Source: Desulfobacterales bacterium (GTDB lineage: Bacteria; Desulfobacterota; Desulfobacteria; Desulfobacterales; C00003060). From it: a stretch of DNA of 7,518 nucleotides. Both the position numbers and the translations under genes were made by a program. The notes under the pieces were generated by a model that was given only the letters and a program-made list of their open reading frames with translations, had not been told where the DNA came from and did not search any database. The stretch covers positions 1 to 7,518 of the forward strand of contig JAUWXJ010000117.1 of NCBI GenBank assembly GCA_030616425.1, written 5' to 3'. Below, in pieces: positions 1 to 5,933 of this stretch; the first letter of the stretch is position 1, and every line of letters starts with the position of its first letter.

Positions 1-1005
1 ACGGTTTCGGGGGTGTGTAGTGACTGCCACACTATGCACAACTCGCAGAATGGGACTACTATGACTTTTGATGACTCCGAAACCCCATATAGTACCCTGT
101 TAAAGGGGAGTTGTGCTGGTTGCCATGCCCAGGGAGGATCAGTGAATGCGGTTGGCTCCATCCCACAGGTGTATCACTCCAATGCAACCGATCTTGCGGG
201 GGGTAATTTCGCTTACATCGACTATCTCGGCTCAAAGGGTTCCGGAGCAAGTGATACCAAGGGACATAATGTCATCTCCATCAACGCTGCTATATTGGGT
301 GACGCCAATTTATCAGCCCCTCCCGGTGATGAATTTACGACCAATATTGCCAGTGGTGCTAGCAGCCCTGACTTCACCTGTGCAGGCACAAAAGGTTGCC
401 ATGGGAATCGAGCCACGGCCGACGAGGCAGCATCCATAAGCGGAGCCCACCACGGCGATGACACCACGATAGACGGAAGCACTGCGGCCAAGAGCTACCG
501 ATTCCTGTTGGGTGTTTTAGGTAAGGAAAACAATGACGCGACCAATCCGTGGGAGAACCTCTCGCTTGCCAAGCACAATGAGTATCAAGGCGCGGACAAG
601 AGTACTGGCGAAGATAGCAACCTTGGCTTAACAGACCCTGGCGATGCCGGGACCATCAGTGGGCTGTGCGGCGAATGCCACGGCGACTTCCATGGGGTAG
701 GTGCTGATGGAATGGGTACAACCGCTGCCTGGATTAGGCATCCGACCGACATATTGCTGCCGGAGACAGCGCCATACGGCAGCTACAATCCCACAACCTC
801 ATATGACGCAACAGTTCCTGTTGCCTACACGAATCCAGCCTCTCCGACCGAGGCGACCGCGGTTGTCATGTGCCTCTCCTGCCACGGAGTGCATGGTACG
901 GACAATGACGACATCCTAAGATGGGATTACAATGACATGAATGCCGGCAATGGAGGAGCAGCCTCTGGCACGGGATGTTTCAAGTGTCACTTGGATAAGG
1001 ACTAG
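1..1005 (+). CDS. Multihaem c-type cytochrome, 5'-truncated by the window edge
   Basis: Probable periplasmic or extracellular electron carrier with covalently bound haem c. The frame is open from base 1 (codons ACG GTT TCG GGG precede a GTG at 13), so the true start and any signal peptide lie upstream. Numbering from that GTG, canonical CxxCH haem sites are CSDCH (2-6), CAGCH (34-38), CGECH (219-223), CLSCH (287-291) and CFKCH (322-326). A sixth Cys/Cys-His group has wider spacing, CAGTKGCH (123-130), followed by GAHH (144-147) and a SYRFLLGVLG segment (161-170). That CxxxxxCH-GAHH-SYRFL-HNEY-CHG order recalls uncharacterised multihaem cytochromes of Geobacter-like bacteria; I give no gene name. 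The segments between haem sites are rich in Gly, Ser, Thr and Asp and show no membrane helix, which fits an exported protein. The stop TAG at 1003-1005 is followed by an intrinsic terminator, so this is the last gene of its transcript. Confidence 0.93.
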   Translation, partial: TVSGVCSDCHTMHNSQNGTTMTFDDSETPYSTLLKGSCAGCHAQGGSVNAVGSIPQVYHSNATDLAGGNFAYIDYLGSKGSGASDTKGHNVISINAAILGDANLSAPPGDEFTTNIASGASSPDFTCAGTKGCHGNRATADEAASISGAHHGDDTTIDGSTAAKSYRFLLGVLGKENNDATNPWENLSLAKHNEYQGADKSTGEDSNLGLTDPGDAGTISGLCGECHGDFHGVGADGMGTTAAWIRHPTDILLPETAPYGSYNPTTSYDATVPVAYTNPASPTEATAVVMCLSCHGVHGTDNDDILRWDYNDMNAGNGGAASGTGCFKCHLDKD

Positions 1006-1065
1006 AACGATCTTTTTAGTGTCTTAGGCGCGATTTAATTCGTGCTTAATCAGCGGATGAAACAG

Positions 1066-1105
1066 AAAAAAGGCACCAGCCTTTTTGGTGGGGGTGCCTT
1101 TTTTT
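1066..1105 (+). terminator. Intrinsic terminator after the cytochrome gene, potentially bidirectional
   Basis: AAAAAAGGCACC (1066-1077) pairs perfectly with GGTGCCTTTTTT (1093-1104) across a 15-base loop, and the descending arm ends in a run of seven T (1099-1105). A 6-bp G/C-containing core (GGCACC/GGTGCC) followed directly by the T run is a standard Rho-independent terminator. The A tract on the other side would also serve minus-strand transcription, but no minus-strand gene enters here. It separates the cytochrome from the membrane-protein gene starting at 1164. Confidence 0.9.
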
Positions 1106-1163
1106 GTGGCTGTTGCAGTCGTTCTGAGGTAGGAGATCGGTTGGGCACTGCGAGTAGACACCC

Positions 1164-3254
1164 ATGAATAAGGGCCTTCAAAAACTCTTCTTTTTTCTTC
1201 TTCTTGCCACTATTGCCGCATATTCGGCCCACGATATTTCAAACCTTGATGTATGGTACCATCTGAGGTGCGGCCAATTCATCCTTGAGAATTTTAAAAT
1301 ACCACAGACCAACACCTTTTCCTATATTGCCGCCGATCGTCCGAGTTTTAATCCATACTGGCTCTTTCAGGTTCTCATCTATATAGTAGAGCGCCTTTCC
1401 GGGATCAGCGGCCTGATCGCCGTAAAAATTGTTGTCCTGATTGCCGCGTTTTTCCTCTTGTTCAGGATGAGGAAGAAAGAAGATGGCTGCATACTCCCTG
1501 TTTCCTGCCTGCTGCTTGCGCTCATGGCTGCAAACTCCCGGTTTATTGTACGCCCGGAGCTTGCAAGCTACCTCTTGCTTTGCCTCTATTTTTATATCCT
1601 CCACCGGTATCGCAGCCATAAAGGCAATTGGATTTATATTCTGATTCCCCTCCAGATCATCTGGGCAAACATGCACGGATTCTGGGTGCTGGGCCTTTTC
1701 ATGGTCTGGGCCTTCCTTGCCGGCGAGCTGATCCTGTGGAAGCTTCCGCTCCCCTTTGAGTGGAAAAAAGAGGGCGCTGTCCGGGGAAAGGACTATTTTC
1801 GGCTGTTGTTTATAGGCCTGATGGTAACCACAGCTACGCTGATAACCCCGGATCCCCACAAAGTTTTGGATCTCGTCCTTGGAATGTTTGCCGGATTAAA
1901 GGGCGCTACAGGCAGGGGCGGCCCCATGGCTGTCAATGAGCTGATATCGCCCTTTTCCGCGGATCTGCTTTTTTCCTGGCAGGCGATACTCTACTACAAG
2001 GTATTGCTCGCTGTATCTGCTGCATCCTTTATACTGAACTTCAGGCGGCTCAATGTGATCCACCTTTTCCTCTATGTTGGTTTCCTGTATATCTCTGTCC
2101 AGGCAAGGCGGAACATGTGCGCCTTTGCGCTGGTTAGCGGCCCGATTACGTTCTGGAATCTTGGTTCTTTTTACAGGGCCTACATTGAAAGGTTCTTGCG
2201 TGACAGGGAGCAGTTGGTGGGTCGTGTAAGGACCGTATTGTCCGGGGGTCTGATCCTTGTAATGGCTTTTCTCATTTATGATGCAGCCTCTGACAGATAC
2301 CACATACGGGACAGGAGTAATACGAGATTCGGATTCGGGATCTCTAAGATTTCCTATCCTGAAAAGGCGATCGATTTCATTCAGAAAAACAACATCCAGG
2401 GAAACGTATTCAACAACCCGGCCATAGGCCATTATTTTACGTGGCGTTGTTTTCCGGAGCGGATGGTCTTCTTAGACGGCAGATTCGATTTGCCTGATCG
2501 ATTCTTATCGCACTATTATGTCCCGGAGCTGTGGCCTAAGATTTCTGAAAAATATAACATTGACTATGTATTGCTCGGTCACGGTAGGTCCCCGAATCTT
2601 GCGGGGCTCACCAGGATGCTCTATTTCAACAAAGATTGGGCATTGATCTATTATGATGAAATGGCTGTTGTCTTTATTCGGGATGTACCGGAAAACCGGC
2701 AGATTGTCGAAAAGTATCAGGTGCGGTTCGACAGAATGCAGGACGAAACCGTAGCCCGGATACCTTGCTCGAATCTGTTTGGGCTGACAGACCTTCCCGT
2801 GGCGCAATTTCAGTTGGGAAACCTTTATGCCACACTTGACCTGTATCACCGAGCAATCAAGAAGTACAAGGAATGTGTCGATATATTCCCTGACTTCTGG
2901 GAGGCTCGCAGCAACCTCGGGGACATGTATCGGAGACTCGGCAGGGTCGAGGAAGCCGTGGAAGAGTATAAGATGGCCGTGGCATTAAAACCGGATTATG
3001 CGGCAGGGTATGTCAGGCTTGGGAATGTCTATGGTGCCATGCGCAGGTTCCCACAGGCTATCCAGGCATACAAAAAGGCGCTTAAGAGAAAACCTGAACT
3101 GGCCGTAGCGCACAATGGACTTGGTCTTGCCTATATGCAGACGAAAAACTATGAAGAGGCTGCGCGGCAGTTCGCGATCACGCTGAAATTGAATCCTCTT
3201 GATGCGATGGCCCATCGGATGCTAACTTACTGCAAGCAGGTCTTGCGGAAATGA
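1164..3254 (+). CDS. Polytopic GT-C-like membrane protein with periplasmic DGR domain and C-terminal TPRs
   Basis: Likely inner-membrane enzyme of the GT-C glycosyltransferase type, or a relative, that uses lipid-linked sugars; substrate unknown. Helix 1 spans about residues 7-22. The first external loop holds LDVWYHLRCG (28-37), an early Asp/His cluster in the place where GT-C enzymes keep catalytic acids, then NTFSY (50-54). About nine further hydrophobic segments follow up to about residue 375, with RPELASY, WANMHGFW and ARRNMCAF motifs between them. A soluble segment then carries GNVFNNP and VFLDGR (DGR at 438-440). Four 34-residue TPRs occupy 543-678, with a partial fifth at 679-696. ATG 1164 is the first in-frame start after TAG 1155-1157. 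Only a weak GAG precedes it at 1152-1154, and AGGAG at 1131-1135 is too distant. I see no convincing promoter in the 58 bases after the terminator. The pseudogene at 5930-7518 is a paralogue. The TPRs and DGR domain are clear; the glycosyltransferase role is inferred. Confidence 0.88.
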   Translation: MNKGLQKLFFFLLLATIAAYSAHDISNLDVWYHLRCGQFILENFKIPQTNTFSYIAADRPSFNPYWLFQVLIYIVERLSGISGLIAVKIVVLIAAFFLLFRMRKKEDGCILPVSCLLLALMAANSRFIVRPELASYLLLCLYFYILHRYRSHKGNWIYILIPLQIIWANMHGFWVLGLFMVWAFLAGELILWKLPLPFEWKKEGAVRGKDYFRLLFIGLMVTTATLITPDPHKVLDLVLGMFAGLKGATGRGGPMAVNELISPFSADLLFSWQAILYYKVLLAVSAASFILNFRRLNVIHLFLYVGFLYISVQARRNMCAFALVSGPITFWNLGSFYRAYIERFLRDREQLVGRVRTVLSGGLILVMAFLIYDAASDRYHIRDRSNTRFGFGISKISYPEKAIDFIQKNNIQGNVFNNPAIGHYFTWRCFPERMVFLDGRFDLPDRFLSHYYVPELWPKISEKYNIDYVLLGHGRSPNLAGLTRMLYFNKDWALIYYDEMAVVFIRDVPENRQIVEKYQVRFDRMQDETVARIPCSNLFGLTDLPVAQFQLGNLYATLDLYHRAIKKYKECVDIFPDFWEARSNLGDMYRRLGRVEEAVEEYKMAVALKPDYAAGYVRLGNVYGAMRRFPQAIQAYKKALKRKPELAVAHNGLGLAYMQTKNYEEAARQFAITLKLNPLDAMAHRMLTYCKQVLRK

Positions 3255-3333
3255 GCCAAGAGCAAAAATCTGTAAGAAAAAGGCTTTGCTGAAAATGTAT
3301 GGCCTCATCAGGTTGCTCTCAGTTCTATGTCGC

Positions 3334-4296
3334 TCACTTCCCTCTTGCTCCTCTAAGCTTGCGGATACTCTCTCTGGCCCTGACATTGCCAGGTGCGACC
3401 GAGAGAACCTTTTCATATGTCTGGATAGCCTTAACTGTCAGCTCCTTGCGTTTCGCTATTTGCCCTTCCCTTTTTTCTAATTGCTCGTAAGCAAAGGCCA
3501 GGTTAAACATGGTTATGGGGTCATCCGGTCTGAAATCCAAGGCCCGTTCAAAGAGTTCCACCGCTTGATCCAATTGCTCTGCTTTGGCATAGATGACTCC
3601 AAGATTGGAAAGTGCTTCATGATAATTTGGCTCTAGCCTTAACGCCTTCTTGTAGTATATGATGGCCTGATCCAATAACCCTTTTTTATCATAAACCAAA
3701 CCAATATTGTAATGAGACTTGGCATGATCGGGGTCGATGCTAATGGCAGCTAAATATTGTTGGATGGCCAAATCAACAAAGCCCATCTCGTTATAAACGG
3801 TACCCAGGCTACATCGGGCCTTAACATAGCCTGGTCTTATTTCAAGCGCCTTCTCATAACTGGCAATAGCCAAGTTGTGTAACCCTTTTTTGAAATAGCA
3901 AGCCCCGAGGTTAAATAATGGTTCGGGAGAGCGGGGCTGTAACTTGAGGGCTTTATTGTATTCGGCTATTGCCTGATCTATTCGCTCCAGGGCAAGATAG
4001 ACATTCCCCATATTATTATGAGCCTTATCTGCTCGCGGGTTCAGCGCTAATGTATATTTGAATTCAGCCATAGCCCGATCGTACTGTTCTGTTTTTGAAT
4101 AGGCGCTTCCCAGGTTGTTGTGGCCTCTGAACTTTTCTGGGGATTTTTCAACCACATCAGACCAGAGGGATGTCTCTGTCTTCCACACAAAGATTCTATT
4201 GTGGGTCCCAATGCCCAATCCCATGATCAGCGCCATTAGCAGCAGGTATTCAACATGCCTGAACAGATTCATTTCAGAATTTACAGATAGAACCAT
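3334..4296 (-). CDS. Single-pass membrane TPR protein, TMTC-tail-like (third of three tandem paralogues)
   Basis: 320 residues. One hydrophobic helix at about 15-31 is followed by the junction THNRIFVWK (31-39), SLWSD (43-47) and EKSPEK (50-55), then six regular TPRs in 34-residue steps from 54 to 257. A seventh at 258-302 has an 11-residue insertion (EGQIAKRKELT region). The basic tail is 303-320. Topology is probably N-terminus in the cytoplasm and TPRs in the periplasm. In TMTC-like and related bacterial GT-C/TPR proteins this junction joins the last membrane helix to the repeats; here the catalytic half is missing. Likely role is protein binding or scaffolding; no catalytic motif is visible. 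It is the last gene of the minus-strand operon and ends 79 bases from the convergent gene at 1164-3254. The start is uncertain: ATG 4296 gives the frame, but the best ribosome-binding site fits an out-of-frame ATG at 4304. Confidence 0.88.
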   Translation of the reverse strand: MVLSVNSEMNLFRHVEYLLLMALIMGLGIGTHNRIFVWKTETSLWSDVVEKSPEKFRGHNNLGSAYSKTEQYDRAMAEFKYTLALNPRADKAHNNMGNVYLALERIDQAIAEYNKALKLQPRSPEPLFNLGACYFKKGLHNLAIASYEKALEIRPGYVKARCSLGTVYNEMGFVDLAIQQYLAAISIDPDHAKSHYNIGLVYDKKGLLDQAIIYYKKALRLEPNYHEALSNLGVIYAKAEQLDQAVELFERALDFRPDDPITMFNLAFAYEQLEKREGQIAKRKELTVKAIQTYEKVLSVAPGNVRARESIRKLRGARGK

Positions 4297-4308
4297 TTTT
4301 TCATCATT

Positions 4309-4314
4309 CCCTCT
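4309..4314 (-). promoter_or_regulatory. Ribosome-binding site ahead of the 3334-4296 gene, oddly spaced
   Basis: On the minus strand AGAGGG (4314 to 4309) is the only purine-rich Shine-Dalgarno match in the gap. It lies 12 bases from ATG 4296, which is long, but only 4 bases from ATG 4304 and 1 base from ATG 4307. Those two ATGs are in another frame and read MMKKWFYL then TAA (4281-4283). So the site either works at long spacing or serves a micro-ORF that overlaps the gene start. Confidence 0.5.
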
Positions 4315-4326
4315 GGGGCGCAGGCA

Positions 4327-4356
4327 TCTCCGAGCTATAGGCCGCCTGCTCGGAGA
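4327..4356 (-). other. Intergenic hairpin between the second and third TPR genes
   Basis: TCTCCGAGC (4327-4335) and GCTCGGAGA (4348-4356) form a perfect 9-bp inverted repeat around a 12-base loop, inside the 78-base gap at 4297-4374. On the minus-strand transcript it lies 18 bases after the upstream TAG and is not followed by a U run, so it is not a standard terminator. It could be an mRNA processing or stability element, or a weak attenuator lowering expression of the last gene. Function is inferred only from position. Confidence 0.5.
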
Positions 4357-4374
4357 GCTTTACGAACGGGAAAC

Positions 4375-5073
4375 CTACGGGCCGGAGGCCGATTGGGGTG
4401 AACCCCTTGACTTCGTTCTGGTTAGATAATATCGGGCATTGGTATCATCGGGCTGCAACCTCAAAACTGCTCTAAATTCCACCAGTCCTTGATCAAAGAG
4501 CCCTTTATTCAGGTAGGCAATTCCCAGATTGTAATGCGCATCGGGATTTTCGGGCTTTAACTTCAAACTCGTATTGTATTCAACGATTGCCTCATCAACT
4601 AAGCCCTTTTTGTGAAGGGCTGTTGCATAGTTATAATGAGATTCTCCATCTTCGGGGTTCAGTTTTATAGATTTTTTGTATTCATCAATAGCCTTATCTA
4701 CCAGTCCGATCTCGTAATAAGTAGCGCCGAGGTTATTATAGGCCTTTGCATAACCAGGGGCCAGGCTGATTGCCCTCCTGTATTCAAAGATGGCTTTATG
4801 AATCAATCCAGCCTTATAATAAGCGTTTCCCAGATTATTACGGGGCCGTGGTTTATGAGGGGATTTCTCAGCACAATCACCCCAGAGGATAAGCGGGGAT
4901 TTCCAGATAAAATTTCGCTGATGGGTGGCAAGGGAGTACGTCACCAGGACGGCTATCACTGCCACGAACTCGACATATTTGAACACGTGCAGGGCTTTCC
5001 GCAGCTTACTTATTGAAATCATAGGCTCTTTGGCCGCAACAGACTTTTTGCCATCCAGCCAATAACCGGTCAT
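4375..5073 (-). CDS. Single-pass membrane TPR protein, TMTC-tail-like (second of three tandem paralogues)
   Basis: 232 residues, the shortest of the trio. A Lys-rich N-terminal segment (KK at 9-10, K15, K23, R25, K26) precedes one hydrophobic helix at about 34-49. By the positive-inside rule this leaves the N-terminus in the cytoplasm and the repeats in the periplasm. The junction THQRNFIWK (50-58), LILWGD (61-66), EKSPHK (69-74) matches its two neighbours. Four TPRs cover 73-106, 107-140, 141-174 and 175-208; a degenerate fifth runs into a Ser/Pro/Gly tail ending in TAG at 4375-4377. No enzymatic motif is seen, so a binding or scaffold role is most likely. ATG 5071-5073 overlaps the upstream stop as ATGA, with AAGGG six bases before it, which supports this start and translational coupling. 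A later in-frame Met at residue 18 would also keep the helix but lacks the coupling. Confidence 0.9.
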   Translation of the reverse strand: MTGYWLDGKKSVAAKEPMISISKLRKALHVFKYVEFVAVIAVLVTYSLATHQRNFIWKSPLILWGDCAEKSPHKPRPRNNLGNAYYKAGLIHKAIFEYRRAISLAPGYAKAYNNLGATYYEIGLVDKAIDEYKKSIKLNPEDGESHYNYATALHKKGLVDEAIVEYNTSLKLKPENPDAHYNLGIAYLNKGLFDQGLVEFRAVLRLQPDDTNARYYLTRTKSRGSPQSASGP

Positions 5074-5933
5074 TTATGACCCTTAGAGGGTATTTTTGTC
5101 TCTTTTAGCATTGATTCCCATCTATTTTTTGAACTGAGCTCCCTGGCCTTTCTTATCTCTTTGAAAGCAAGATCATATTGTCCTTTAGAACCATAGGCAA
5201 CACCCAAATTGTAATGGGCGTCGGCATAACTCTGATTCATCCTGATCGCGATCTTAAACTGTGAGATGGCTCTGTCAACCCATCCCTTTTCGAAATAACA
5301 TACGCCGAGATCATTTCGAGCAAGGGCATCGTTAGGTTTTAACTCAACAACCTTTTGATACTGTAAGATAGCTTCATCTATCAGGCCTTTTTCCCTTAAG
5401 GCAATGCCCAGGTTGACATAGGCCGGAATATACTTTGGATCACAGGGTTTTAGCTCCAGAACCTTTTTATAATGTTCTATCGCTTCATCTATCAACCCCT
5501 TATCTTTGTATACAACACCAAGGTTCACATAAGCATCAGCATAAGACGGGTTTAATTGAATAGCCTTATCATATTCAACAATGGCTTTATCAGAGAAGCC
5601 CTTTTTATAATAGGATAATCCTAGATTGTAATGGGCCTTGGGATAATGGGGATTCAGTCGGATGGCCTCTTTCAGTTCAGATACGCCTTTGTCATATAAC
5701 CCATGCTCACCGCATGAATTACCAAGATTATTGTGTGGCCGGGCCTTGTTGGGAGATTTTTGGACCACATCCGACCACAAGGAAATATCATTGTCCCACA
5801 CAAGGTTTCTTTGGTGGGCAGCAGCGCCCAATACCAGTACAAGGCAGGCTATTAGCACGAATTCAATATTTCTTTGGGCGAAAGGCATAGGGCTTTCTGG
5901 TTGAGTCAGGATGTCGTCCATTGGCCGCTTCAC
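5070..5933 (-). CDS. Single-pass membrane TPR protein, TMTC-tail-like (first of three tandem paralogues)
   Basis: 287 residues. A short N-terminal region (1-22) is followed by one hydrophobic helix at about 23-39, the junction AHQRNLVWD (39-47), SLWSD (51-55), QKSPNK (58-63), then six TPRs from 62 to about 268. The fourth (164-200) carries a three-residue insertion. TPR3 and TPR4 share the stretch KGLIDEAI and a nearly identical second helix, suggesting recent internal duplication. Likely an inner-membrane protein with periplasmic repeats acting by protein-protein contact; substrate or partner unknown. GTG at 5931-5933 overlaps the upstream TGA (5930-5932) as GTGA, with AAGGGG five bases upstream; the alternative ATG at 5919-5921 has a poorer ribosome-binding site. 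The tail SKGHK ends in TGA at 5070-5072, overlapping the next ATG. Its upstream neighbour is a broken gene, so premature termination there may reduce coupled expression. Confidence 0.9.
   Translation of the reverse strand: MKRPMDDILTQPESPMPFAQRNIEFVLIACLVLVLGAAAHQRNLVWDNDISLWSDVVQKSPNKARPHNNLGNSCGEHGLYDKGVSELKEAIRLNPHYPKAHYNLGLSYYKKGFSDKAIVEYDKAIQLNPSYADAYVNLGVVYKDKGLIDEAIEHYKKVLELKPCDPKYIPAYVNLGIALREKGLIDEAILQYQKVVELKPNDALARNDLGVCYFEKGWVDRAISQFKIAIRMNQSYADAHYNLGVAYGSKGQYDLAFKEIRKARELSSKNRWESMLKETKIPSKGHK
5080..5084 (-). promoter_or_regulatory. Ribosome-binding site for the 4375-5073 gene, inside the upstream coding end
   Basis: AAGGG (minus strand, 5084 to 5080) lies six bases before ATG 5073 and is read as the Lys-Gly codons of the upstream protein's SKGHK tail. 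Together with the ATGA overlap it fixes the start and implies translational coupling. Confidence 0.75.

Noticed and set aside
1025..1048. Imperfect hairpin TAGGCGCGA/TCGTGCTTA between the cytochrome stop and the terminator
   Set aside because: It needs two G-U pairs and has no T run; the perfect terminator just downstream explains the region.
1106..1163. Promoter for the 1164-3254 gene
   Set aside because: TTGCAG at 1113-1118 resembles a -35 box, but no acceptable -10 lies 16-18 bases later and no sigma-54 GG-N10-GC spacing was found.
1239..2432. Two long minus-strand open frames (206 and 178 codons) opposite the 1164-3254 gene
   Set aside because: They are antisense to a clearly coding membrane/TPR gene, have no membrane helix or domain, and lack a good ribosome-binding site.
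3255..3333. Terminator between the convergent genes
   Set aside because: Only weak pairings such as AGCAAA with TTTGCT over a long loop and no T run; not enough to call.
3334..5933. Periodic near-repeats about 102 bases apart that could suggest a repeat array or CRISPR
   Set aside because: The period equals 34 codons and matches TPR units in frame; there are no identical short repeats with unique spacers.
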